Shown here: piece after piece, positions 46,801 through 54,665 of the stretch | How the letters are laid out: each line of letters starts with the position of its first letter | How positions within the stretch are numbered: position 1 is the stretch's first letter | Notes under the pieces: model-generated | Told to the model about the DNA's origin: nothing | Database searches by the model: none | Seen by the model: only the letters and a program-made list of their open reading frames with translations | Translations under genes and position numbers: made by a program | DNA from: Haematococcus lacustris | Taxonomy: Eukaryota; Chlorophyta; Chlorophyceae; Chlamydomonadales; Haematococcaceae | Assembly: GCA_030144725.1 (NCBI GenBank) | Contig: JASKMD010000015.1 | Span: 690,481 to 754,480 of the forward strand | DNA: 64,000 nucleotides | Reading direction: 5' to 3'

Positions 46801-49800
46801 GAGCCTGCTGCTGAGCCTGAGGCAGAGGCTGAGCCTGAGGCGGAGGCTGAGCCCGCTGCCGAGCCTGAGGCAGAAGCTGAGCCCACTGCTGAGCCTAAGG
46901 CAGCCACTGAGCCTGAGGCAGAGGCTGAGCCTGAGGCAGCCACTGAGCCTGAGGCAGAGGCTGAGCCTGAGGCGGAGGCTGAGCCTGCTGCTGAGCCTGA
47001 GGCAGAAGCTGAGCCTGAGGCGGAGGCTGAGCCCGCTGCTGAGCCTGAGGCAGAAGCTGAGCCCACTGCTGAGCCTAAGGCAGCCAATGAGCCTGAGGCA
47101 GAGGCTGAGCCTGAGGCAGCCACTGAGCCTGAGGTGGAGGCTGAGCCCGCTGCTGAGCCTGAGGCAGAGGCTGAGGCAGAGGCTGAGCCTGAGGCGGACG
47201 CTGAGCCTGCTGCTGAGCCTGAGGCGGACGCTGAGCCGGCTGCTGAGCCTGAGGCAGAAGCTGAGCCTGAGGCGGAGGCTGAGCCCGCTCCTGAGCCTGA
47301 GGCAGCCACTGAGCCTGAGGCAGAGGCTGAGCCTGAGGCAGCCACTGAGCCTGAGGCACAGGCTGAGCCTGAGGCGGAGGCTGAGCCTGCTGCTGAGCCT
47401 GAGGCAGAGGCTGAGCCTGAGGCGGAGGCTGAGCCCGCTGCCGAGCCTGAGGCAGAAGCTGAGCCCACTGCTGAGCCTAAGGCAGCCACTGAGCCTGAGG
47501 CAGAGGCTGAGCCTGAGGCAGCCACTGAGCCTGAGGCAGAAGCTGAGCCTGAGGCGGAGGCTGAGCCCGCTGCTGAGCCTGAGGCAGAAGCTGAGCCCAC
47601 TGCTGAGCCTAAGGCTGCCACTGAGCCTGAGGCAGCCACTGAGCCTGAGGCGGAGGCTGAGCCCGCTGCTGAGCCTGAGGCTGAGGCTGAGCCTGAGGCG
47701 GACGCTGAGCCTGCTGCTGAGCCTGAGGCAGAAGCTGAGCCTGAGGCGGAGGCTGAGCCCGCTGCTGAGCCTGAGGCAGAAGCTGAGCCCACTGCTGAGC
47801 CTAAGGCAGCCAATGAGCCTGAGGCAGAGGCTGAGCCTGAGGCAGCCACTGATCCTGAGGCAGAGGCTGAGCCTGAGGCGGAGGCTGAGCCTGCTGCTGA
47901 GCCTGAGGCAGAAGCTGAGCCTGAGGCGGAGGCTGAGCCCGCTGCTGAGCCTGAGGCAGAAGCTGAGCCCACTGCTGAGCCTAAGGCAGCCACTGAGCCT
48001 GAGGCAGCCACTGAGCCTGAGGCGGAGGCTGAGCCTTCTGCTGAGCCTGAGGCAGAGGCGGAGGCTGAGCCTGCTGCTGAGCCTGAGGCAGAAGCTGAGC
48101 CCACTGTTGAGCCTAAGGCAGCCACTGAGCCTGAGGCAGAGGCTGAGCCTGAGGCAGCCACTGAGCCTGAGGCAGAGGCTGAGCCTGAGGCGGAGGCTGA
48201 GCCTGCTGCTGAGCCTGAGGCAGAAGCTGAGCCTGAGGCGGAGGCTGAGCCCGCTGCTGAGCCTGAGGCAGAAGCTGAGCCCACTGCTGAGCCTAAGGCA
48301 GCCACTGAGCCTGAGGCAGAGGCTGAGCCTGAGGCAGCCACTGATCCTGAGGCAGAGGCTGAGCCTGAGGCGGAGGCTGAGCCTGAGGCGGAGGCTGAGC
48401 CCGCTGCTGAGCCTGAGGCAGAAGCTGAGCCTGAGGCGGAGGCTGAGCCCGCTCCTGAGCCTGAGGCAGCCACTGAGCCTGAGGCAGAGGCTGAGCCTGA
48501 GGCACAGGCTGAGCCTGAGGCGGAGGCTGAGCCTGCTGCTGAGCCTGAGGCTGAGGCTGAGCCTGAGGCGGAGGCTGAGCCCGCTGCCGAGCCTGAGGCA
48601 GAAGCTGAGCCCACTGCTGAGCCTAAGGCAGCCACTGAGCCTGAGGCAGAGGCTGAGCCTGAGGCAGCCACTGAGCCTGAGGCAGAGGCTGAGCCTGAGG
48701 CGGAGGCTGAGCCTGCTGCTGAGCCTGAGGCAGAAGCTGAGCCTGAGGCGGAGGCTGAGCCCGCTGCTGAGCCTGAGGCAGAAGCTGAGCCCACTGCTGA
48801 GCCTAAGGCAGCCAATGAGCCTGAGGCAGAGGCTGAGCCTGAGGCAGCCACTGATCCTGAGGCAGAGGCTGAGCCTGAGGCGGAGGCTGAGCCTGCTGCT
48901 GAGCCTGAGGCAGAAGCTGAGCCTGAGGCGGAGGCTGAGCCTGCTGCTGAGCCTGAGGCAGCCACTGAGCCTGAGGCGGAGGCTGAGCCCGCTGCTGAGC
49001 CTGAGGCAGAGGCTGAGGCAGAGGCTGAGCCTGAGGCGGACGCTGAGCCTGCTGCTGAGCCTGAGGCGGACGCTGAGCCGGCTGCTGAGCCTGAGGCAGA
49101 AGCTGAGCCTGAGGCGGAGGCTGAGCCCGCTCCTGAGCCTGAGGCAGCCACTGAGCCTGAGGCAGAGGCTGAGCCTGAGGCAGCCACTGAGCCTGAGGCA
49201 CAGGCTGAGCCTGAGGCGGAGGCTGAGCCTGCTGCTGAGCCTGAGGCAGAGGCTGAGCCTGAGGCGGAGGCTGAGCCCGCTGCCGAGCCTGAGGCAGAAG
49301 CTGAGCCCACTGCTGAGCCTAAGGCAGCCACTGAGCCTGAGGCAGAGGCTGAGCCTGAGGCAGCCACTGAGCCTGAGGCAGAAGCTGAGCCTGAGGCGGA
49401 GGCTGAGCCCGCTGCTGAGCCTGAGGCAGAAGCTGAGCCCACTGCTGAGCCTAAGGCTGCCACTGAGCCTGAGGCAGCCACTGAGCCTGAGGCGGAGGCT
49501 GAGCCCGCTGCTGAGCCTGAGGCTGAGGCTGAGCCTGAGGCGGACGCTGAGCCTGCTGCTGAGCCTGAGGCAGAAGCTGAGCCTGAGGCGGAGGCTGAGC
49601 CCGCTCCTGAGCCTGAGGCAGCCACTGAGCCTGAGGCAGAGGCTGAGCCTGAGGCGGAGGCTGAGCCCGCTCCTGAGCCTGAGGCAGCCACTGAGCCTGA
49701 GGCAGAAGCTGAGCCTGAGGCGGAGGCTGAGCCCGCTCCTGAGCCTGAGGCAGCCACTGAGCCTGAGGCAGAGGCTGAGCCTGAGCCTGCTGCTGAGCCT

Positions 49801-52197
49801 GAGGCAGAAGCTGAGCCTGAGGTGGAGGCTGAGCCCGCTGCTGAGCCTGAGTCAGAAGCTGGGCCCACTGCTGAGCCTAAGGCAGCCACTGAGCCTGAGG
49901 CAGCCACTGAGCCTGAGGCGGAGGCTGAGCCCGCTGCTGAGCCTGAGGCAGAGGCTGAGCCTGTGGCGGACGCTGAGCCTGCTGCTGAGCCTGAGGCAGA
50001 AGCTGAGCCTGAGGCGGAGGCTGAGCCCACTCCTGAGCCTGAGGCAGCCACTGAGCCTGAGGCAGAGGCTGAGCCTGAGGCAGCCACTGAGCCTGAGGCA
50101 CAGGCTGAGCCTGAGGCGGAGGCTGAGCCTGCTGCTGAGCCTGAGGCAGAGGCTGAGCCTGAGGCGGAGGCTGAGCCTGCTGCTGAGCCTGAGGCAGAAG
50201 CTGAGCCTGAGGCGGAGGCTGAGCCCGCTGCTGAGCCTGAGGCAGACGCTGAGCCCACTGCTGAGCCTAAGGCAGCCACTGAGCCTGAGGCAGCCACTGA
50301 GCCTGAGGCGGAGGCTGAGCCTGCTGCTGAGCCTGAGGCAGAAGCTGAGCCCACTGCTGAGCCTAAGGCAGCCACTGAGCCTGAGGCAGAGGCTGAGCCT
50401 GAGGCAGCCACTGAGCCTGAGGCAGCCGCTGAGCCTCAGGCGGAGGCTGAGCCTGAGGCAGAAGCTGAGCCTGCTGCTGAGCCTGAGGCAGCCGCTGAGC
50501 CTGAGGCGGAGGCTGAGCCTGCTTTTGAGCCTGAGGCAGAGGCTGAGCCCACCGCTGAGCCTGAGGCAGCCACTGTGCCTGAGGCGGAGGCTGAGCCTGA
50601 GGCAGCCACTGAGCCTGAGGCGGAGGCTGAGCTCGCTCCTGAGCCTGAGGCAGCCACTGAGCCTGAGGCTGAGGCTGAGCTCGCTGCTGAGCCTGAGGCA
50701 GAAGCTGAGACCACGGCTGAGCCTAATGCAGCCATTGAGCCTGAGGCAGAGGCTGAGCCTGAGGCAGCCACTGAGCCTGAGGCAGAGGCTGAGCCTGAGG
50801 CAGAAGCTGAGCCTGCTGCTGAGCCTAGGGCAGCCGCTGAGCCTGAGGCGGAGGCTGAGCCCGCTGCTGAGCCCGAGGCGGAGGCTGAGCCTTCTTTTGA
50901 GCCTGAGGCAGAGGCTGAGCCCACCGCTGAGCCTGAGGCAGCCACTGAGCCTGAGGCGGAGGCTGAGCCTGCTGCTGAGCCTGAGGCAGCCACTGAGCCT
51001 GAGGCAGCCACTGAGCCTGAGGCGGCCACTGAGCCTGAGGCGGAGGCTGAGCCTGAGGCAGCCACTGAGGCTGAGGCGGAGGCTGAGCCTGAGGCGGAGG
51101 CTGAGCCCGCTCCTGAGCCTGAGGCGGAGGCTGAGCCTGCTTTTGAGCCTGAGGCAGAGGCTGAGCTCACCGCTGAGCCTGAGGCAGCCACTGAGCCTGA
51201 GGCGGAGGCTGAGCCTGCTGCTGAGCCTGAGGCAGCCACTGAGCCGGCTGCTGAGCTTGAGGCAGCCGCTGAGCCTGAGGCAGCCGCTGAGCCTGAGGCA
51301 GCCGCTGAGCCTCAGGCGGAGGCTGAGCCCGCTCCTGAGCCTGAGGCAGCCTCTGAGCCTGAGGCGGAGGCTGAGCCTGCTGCTGAGCCTGAGGCAGCCA
51401 CTGAGCCTGAGGCGGACGCTGAGCCTGCTGCTGAGCTTGAGGCAGCCGCTGAGCCTGAGGCAGCCACTGAGCCTGAGGCAGAGGCTGAGCCTGAGGCAGA
51501 AGCTGAGCCTGCTGCTGAGCCTGAGGCAGCCACTGAGCCTGAGGCAAAGGCTGAGCCCGCTGCTGAGCCTGAGGCGGAGGGTGAGCCTGCTTTTGAGCCT
51601 GAGGCAGAGGCTGAGCCCACCGCTGAGCCTGAGGCAGCCACTGTGCCTGAGGCAGAGGCTGAGCCTGAGGCAGCCACTGAGCCTGAGGCAGAGGCTGAGC
51701 CTGAGGCAGAAGCTGAGCCTGCTGCTGAGCCTAGGGCAGCCGCTGAGCCTGAGCCTGCTGCTGAGCCTGAGGCAGCCACTGTGCCTGAGGCAGAGGCTGA
51801 GCCTGAGGCGGCCACTGAGCCTGAGGCAGAGGCTGAGCCTGAGGCGGAGGCTGAGCCTGCTGCTGAGCCTGAGGCAGCCACTGAGCCTGAGGCAGAGGCT
51901 GAGCCTGAGGCGCAGGCTGAATTCACCGCTGAGCCTGAGGCCACAACCGGCGAGGCATCATCAACAACAGCAGCCAGCAAGCAGCAGGCCGCCAGGGCAT
52001 CATCAACAACAGCAGTCGGTGAACAGCAGGCTGACGAGGAAGACCAGGCAGGTGCAGGGAACTTCGTGGTGGGGTCCCTGGATCAGGTTGTGAGCTCTAA
52101 GACAGCTGCAGAGGAGCAGGTTGCGCTTCAAGTCACGCCCAGCACTCCAGCAGCGACTGTGACGGCTGACGCTGTGGCCACAGTGGTGCCCACGAAC

Positions 52198-52233
<36 letters not shown>

Positions 52234-52242
52234 TCTGGCTAG
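14373..52242 (+). CDS. Giant coiled-coil / EF-hand / PLAT protein with an enormous E-A-P-T repeat tail (21 exons)
   Basis: Exons: 14373-14777, 15155-15288, 15600-15749, 16662-16728, 20746-20863, 21144-21267, 21881-21994, 22331-22495, 22753-22897, 23272-23346, 23616-23675, 24193-24339, 24863-24950, 25334-25432, 28871-28953, 29264-29472, 30101-30182, 30359-30631, 31111-31272, 31449-31743, 32099-52242. Every junction matches in phase and the sum is exactly 7,712 codons before TAG. Domains: coiled coil (exons 2-5, e.g. EEHKLLSTEKRRLEAQLS); two canonical EF-hand loops, DCNKDGRLQPTE (split by intron 13) and DYDGDGDVSYEE (exon 15); a PLAT/LH2 domain in exons 19-20 (VRWSLTIRTDTAPGSGTEAD ... MDWRLAGLRVSG); then SYADDFDDLE and the repeat tail, ending in poly-Ala. 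Inferred: a Ca2+- and membrane- or protein-binding structural protein, perhaps ciliary; no named homologue recognised. The first ATG and any upstream exon are uncertain; exon 13 could start at 24847. Confidence 0.75.
17220..18370 (-). pseudogene. Fanzor family A relic with internal deletion, in intron 4 of the giant gene
   Basis: The 5' part (18370-17504) encodes KPKLLAKATARLNAHCVIAK, a Lys-rich stretch, VIKVPEGAVLRGCKKTRRKL and SLFVLRIFLTCLVGYP, then an S/D/E-rich linker with RCSARLAALAPAAPTGPPLP. The 3' part (about 17429-17220) keeps only the family tail, SKWRLLELCKWQ...KGKEYPALGFKKLRD. The DGV, RuvC-I, DEHRTS and RuvC-III segments are all missing, so it cannot encode a nuclease. Orientation is antisense to the host gene. 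The N-terminal block recurs in the neighbouring copy at 20.1-20.3 kb. Confidence 0.7.
18740..20670 (-). pseudogene. Fanzor family A relic, longer copy, in intron 4 of the giant gene
   Basis: Matches the 25.9-27.6 kb copy in order: a degraded N-terminal block (20670-20150), HFVKLDSRVLHGVCTQLGL, the DGV motif as PDGVSMCVHYT, LFGAAGIGTGGGWGA, a changed RuvC-II region VVLVNEHLTSR, and the C-terminal tail. It is dead: several frameshifts and stops, a TG microsatellite right after the DGV motif, a stop before RuvC-III, and the RuvC-III DRD changed to DQN. Antisense to the host gene. It retains a stretch around 19.45-19.7 kb that the 27-kb copy has lost. Confidence 0.75.
19776..19809 (+). repeat. 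TG dinucleotide microsatellite
   Basis: About 17 TG units. On the minus strand it encodes the His-Thr run directly after the DGV motif of the Fanzor relic and probably contributed to its decay. Confidence 0.95.
25687..25722 (-). repeat. 36-bp terminal direct repeat, 3' copy
   Basis: Reads (minus strand) GGTCCGGCTCAAATGGAGGC and onward. Same orientation as 27531-27566, and found once each in the elements at 53.5 and 59.3 kb. Confidence 0.85.
25947..27584 (-). CDS. Fanzor-like protein, family A, long uninterrupted frame lacking RuvC-I (545 codons)
   Basis: A single open frame, intronless over the region where family B has four introns. Motifs in order: HRRLLGMKKQG, HFIKVDSRVLHGVCKQLGL, HWARWFDTRKLGNKEF, TDGVSVCVHYT, a Pro/Ser/Ala-rich linker, GTAGGWGADAV, RuvC-II VVLVDEHRTSRVSSAV, GLMWCPVV, a Lys/Pro linker, RuvC-III WLDRDCNAALNM, and the tail ELCYWP...GLGYKRLRDQPP ending PAEAQ. 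No GVDPG-like RuvC-I motif is present: the segment between the DGV domain and GGWGADAV, where family B has RuvC-I, is absent here. Known: RuvC cleavage needs all three carboxylates. Inferred: inactive as a nuclease, possibly still RNA- or DNA-binding, or a relic whose frame stays open by chance of composition. The first residues (MYPWYRGPAQMEAL) come from the terminal repeat, so the true start is unknown. Confidence 0.65.
   Translation of the reverse strand: MYPWYRGPAQMEALVRDKRPVMTCMLRGYIYILVSLSSCGAPTLLHRSEGPVCVPNLGVETVSRTYVYAKAARAQLGWSGEEAQLFITMACGYGINAKSSELKAATLDKGHVADLIEEANKHRRLLGMKKQGSLQDTLPLPCRMRHAVHVCRWLEQWQQPHTPPVPGQSKRGKRRGVGPRTLTCPPPFTLTPMARVGVHFIKVDSRVLHGVCKQLGLTKAPRAAFTSEPALSHHWARWFDTRKLGNKEFAFERTVDTDGVSVCVHYTRPLPPPPTPPPAASSSSSSRPSAAAAAAHAVGLPHIGKGIGTASIGTAGGWGADAVLRACCKVVCRPRGAGQRRGRVVLVDEHRTSRVSSAVNGKQPCEEELDKFSAARPAGWKPPAGQVEPRLVRPAWSQERDQPVRGLMWCPVVAPRKPPQAPRSSQAATQPAASEPGPSTPPPAKRSKPAAEPTQPTKGKGKGKGKAAKAKPAPQPGRWLDRDCNAALNMQRIGESKWRLLELCYWPDQGALPAKGKEYPGLGYKRLRDQPPKAQQQQQQPAEAQ
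27531..27566 (-). repeat. 36-bp terminal direct repeat, 5' copy
   Basis: 34 of 36 bases match 25687-25722. Followed on the outer side by a strong hairpin at 27599-27624 (stem AGTTTAGGC / GCCTAAACT, loop 8). Confidence 0.85.
27731..28210 (+). repeat. GTCAG/GTCTG pentanucleotide array in intron 14
   Basis: 96 uninterrupted pentamers: 63 GTCAG (27731-28045), then 23 GTCTG (28046-28160), then 10 GTCAG (28161-28210). The block structure points to local expansion of a single mutated unit. The frame it opens (27728-28339) is not a gene. Confidence 0.97.
28251..28690 (-). pseudogene. Unrecognised coding relic joined to the Fanzor family A linker
   Basis: 28690-28546 (minus) is nearly identical to 17701-17574, the S/D/E linker plus CSARLAALAPAAPTGPPLP block of a Fanzor relic, with a small frame change. 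It continues into a clean frame, DCEDPLMRRQLKDFCKFFA ... TVYNQLQRRLVRPRQHRHP ... LLAKLQELGSINLAGDTNTI ... MQQHYSNPGK, stop near 28251. I do not recognise this second part. It may be an element-encoded segment not seen in the other copies or a captured host exon. Antisense in intron 14. Confidence 0.45.
30822..31020 (-). pseudogene. Fanzor family A C-terminal remnant in intron 18
   Basis: On the minus strand it encodes RWVDRDGNAALNMQRIGASK, then a degraded tail (ELCSWTEL, LPAKVKE, TGLGYERL) broken by stop codons. Only the RuvC-III region and tail survive. Antisense to the host gene, like every other copy inside it. Confidence 0.75.
36220..38523 (+). repeat. 1,152-bp (384-codon) tandem duplication inside the coding array
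   Basis: Rare variants recur at a spacing of exactly 1,152 bp: GAGGAAAAA (37153 and 38305), GGGCCTGAGG (37231 and 38383), GAGCTTGAGG (37315 and 38467). The match begins near 36217 and fades after about 38540. The length is a multiple of three, so the frame is kept. Confidence 0.9.
44083..48050 (+). repeat. Segmental duplication of about 3.1-3.3 kb inside the coding array
   Basis: GATCCTGAGG at 44581/47851 and GAGCCTTCTG at 44761/48031 are both spaced 3,270 bp; the GAGCCG-containing block at 44083/47221 is spaced 3,138 bp. The two spacings show a later in-frame indel of 132 bp. A third GAGCCG block lies at 49063. A further pair, GTGGCAGAGG at 42781/45517, is spaced 2,736 bp. Confidence 0.75.
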
Positions 52243-53265
52243 GAACACTTGTCAGGGGCACAACACGCCTGTGCTGCCCTAGGTACGGGTAGCACCCCGG
52301 GGAGCTTGGGGCACGAGCAGTGTGAGGAAGAGGAGAGAGGGGAAACGGGGAGGGCTGGGGAGGGGTGTCACACTCACAATCACATCATGCCTCAAGCGTT
52401 CGACATGATTCAGCATGGGCAATTCATGGCATGGCAGCTAGAGGGGGGCATGCTCTACTTGATGGCAGGTTGCTGAAATGGCTTAAGATTTGGCTAATGT
52501 GTTGGCAGGGCCGTCTGGCAGACTATGGCACAAGGTTCAGGGCAGAGGAGTGGCGGAGGAGAGATGAAAAGGCCGGCAGGAGGCAAGCTGGGTAGTCAAA
52601 CGCCAGCGCTGCGATGCTAGCATTCCAACTGGCCCCTAGCTAGGCAAGACCTGGAACCCGACAAGGACGCCAGCTTCCCAGGAGTTTGACAGCACTGGGT
52701 TCAGAAACAGCACGTGGGCTATGCCGGCAGTGTGGCATTTAGCTCACAATTTGTTAGGTGCAGAGGCAAGACCCTGATGGCATGTAGCACTAGGGGGGAC
52801 TCCTCATTCTCAGGCGGGCAGCTGCTGAATTAGCAGCACCCTAGGTAGCGTGGCAGTGCTAGGCTCGGCTAGTTTGTGGAAGTAGGTTAGGCTTAGCTTA
52901 ATAGTTTCATTGTTAGTCAGTGAATTTGTCTGTAGCGATCTTTCTGTACTGTCTGTGGAAATGTGTTTAATCTGTAGCGTCTGATGCGAGTACCCGAGCT
53001 GGCAGTGGGCAACCTTGGCAGTCATGTCTTGTTTGTGTTGTGAAGGTCAAGCCGTGTAAGGGCTGAAACCGTCATGCACGGGCGGCTGCCCCTGGCCGTA
53101 CCCTCTCATGGCTGATGTCTTCGATAAGACACTGCTTTGAAAGAATGCCACCCTCAGTGCATGGAGCGTCTGGTTCTTCATTCGCAATAGCACGTGTTGG
53201 TTGTTGTGTATGTGGGAGGGTAAGCATGCATCTATAGCCATACCAGGCTGGTACACCCTCCACAC
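52243..53265. other. Convergent intergenic region, 3' flank of the giant gene
   Basis: No gene supported. The first TGTAA downstream of the stop is at 53055-53059 and is the best poly(A) candidate, which would give an 0.8-kb 3' UTR. Confidence 0.4.
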
Positions 53266-53985
53266 TCGCACACTCTCCAGCGGCCTTGGGACGAGACATA
53301 GGCACCAAGCTGGGGGCTGTAAGCTGTGATCTGGCTGTAATGTCACGGGAAACCCAAGTTGCTTAGTAATAATAGCAGGCAATAATGTAGGTGGTAGGCG
53401 GCTCATGTGCCATGTGCACTGGGTTTACTCCACACAGCCCAATAACACCATTTGAGTCGGGCCACTATTGCCCACTAGTATATTCCCGCTAGTGGCTGCT
53501 AGTGGCTACTACTGGTCCGGCTCAAATGGAGGCCCTAGTGAGGGACAAGGGGGCTGAGCGGAGAGTCCACGCCATCTTGTAAGGACTCGAGCACAGTGCA
53601 TCGTGAACAAATGTAGCAAACTGCCAAGACAAAATCAAACATACCTTGTGCACATTAACATGCATAAACATGGATGAACATCAAGGGCATTGAAGAGGTG
53701 ACAACCCGTGCATACTAGGAAAACACTTTCACTGACCAAACACTGATAAAACACACACGGATTGCCTCAGCACATTCACACACACCGCTCTCCTGCTGCT
53801 GCTCCTGCTGCTGCACGCCCTAACACTTGTGTAGCGGGTTGCTGTCCGCATCAAGCGGTCCAAATCCGTCCCCAGTGGACAGCCACTCAGGCCCTGGATG
53901 TCCTTAGGGGCGGTGGTGTGCAGGAAGCTGGCCAGCATACCCAACAGGGTACTGGCATTCCTCAGGCTAGTGTAGGTGTTGCAGG
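53266..53985 (-). pseudogene. Partial duplicate of the 3' half of the secreted-protein gene
   Basis: 53985-53795 repeats the end of exon 5 of the gene at 54.7-59.9 kb (DIQGLSGCPLGTDLDRLM and flanks, roughly 190 bp, with changes P to H, E to K, G to R). 53322-53266 repeats part of its exon 7 (PQLGAYVSSQGRWRVC). The pieces keep the order of the parent exons. The intervening exon 6 is not seen and a Fanzor 3' end sits between them. It could be the gene's true distal end, but the decay favours a relic. Confidence 0.55.
53318..53556 (+). mobile_element. Solo Fanzor family A end element (no coding part)
   Basis: 53318-53372 matches the 5' end of the relic at 18.37-18.41 kb (AGCTGTGATCTGGCTGTAAT and CACGGGAAACCCAAGTTGCT, with a 29-bp gap). 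It passes directly into the conserved 3' end at 53376, ending with the 36-bp repeat and GGGGGCTG at 53556. 53376-53556 (181 bp) is identical to 59150-59330. All internal coding sequence is gone, as in an internally deleted, MITE-like derivative. Confidence 0.75.
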
Positions 53986-54506
53986 GGCTGTACAGGCTGC
54001 TGGTAGCACATTGTGATTTGGGGAAGCATCATGCCTTCTGGCATGCATTGGGTGCTCCAAATTGAAGAGAGTCAGCCTGCCAAGTACGCGGCTTGCACCT
54101 GCACAAACAGACAAGCAGACACATCCCACCGCGACTCATTCACCGTGGCATTGCACTCATCACATGATGTGCATTGATCACCTGATATGGACATACTCAC
54201 TTCCACCAGCTCCTGCTGGAGTAGTATTGCGTGTTAAGAGGACAGGCCTTGGGTGGGTGCTAGGCAAGGAAAACATGGCAGTTGGTCCGTTGATTAGTCT
54301 AGCATGTGTGCATGCAAGGCTACATGGACGCCACGCTCACAGAAGGTAAGCAGTATCATGCGCAGAGTGCAGTGTACCATGCACACGGTGCACGTGATGT
54401 GTACGCAAAGTGCATGCTCCCTATGGCCCTGCCAACCAGCTGCTACAGGCTCCAGACCCGTCCACAGTTTGTCAGGCAGTGTAGGCAGCCACGTGACCAC
54501 ATATTG

Positions 54507-54545
54507 GTGGTGGTGGTGGGTTGGGGTGGTGGTGGTGGTGGTGGT
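54507..54545 (+). repeat. TGG/GGT trinucleotide repeat
   Basis: Two GGT runs separated by GTTGGG. Confidence 0.9.
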
Positions 54546-54665
54546 GTCAACCCCACCCTGTCAGCCATGCAGGTGTCTGGTGTCAACTCTGGCTTGGCAG
54601 TAACATAAACATACGGTGGTACCAGCTGCCAAGGGCCCCACTACCTGCTCCCGTGCTGCTCTCAC

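Larger units (their letters stand above)
32704..51930 (+). repeat. Coding repeat array: about 19.2 kb of EPEAEA/EPEAAT hexapeptide units
   Basis: 18-bp units of the type GAGGCAGAGGCTGAGCCT encode E-A-E-A-E-P and variants (ATEPEA, AAEPEA, APEPEA, TAEPKA), roughly 1,070 units, with rare K, D, V, S, L, G, Q and F substitutions. The reading frame has no stop over the whole span. Unique sequence flanks the array in the same frame on both sides, and exon 21 joins exon 20 in phase, so it is genuinely coding. Expected protein: extremely acidic and intrinsically disordered. Higher-order duplications are layered on the 18-bp unit. Confidence 0.95.

Noticed and set aside
32994..50411. Antisense open frame of about 5,800 codons rich in Ser, Ala and Gly
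   Set aside because: It exists only because the sense 18-bp unit lacks stops in this frame. It has no unique flanking domains or splice support, and it begins and ends inside the array.
32704..51930. CRISPR-like periodicity
   Set aside because: No unique spacers; it is a contiguous coding tandem repeat in a eukaryotic gene.
32393..52093. Second sense-strand open frame (Leu/Ser/Arg/Gln repeats)
   Set aside because: Same compositional cause. The other frame has in-frame unique flanks, EF-hand/PLAT exons joining in phase, and a sensible C terminus.
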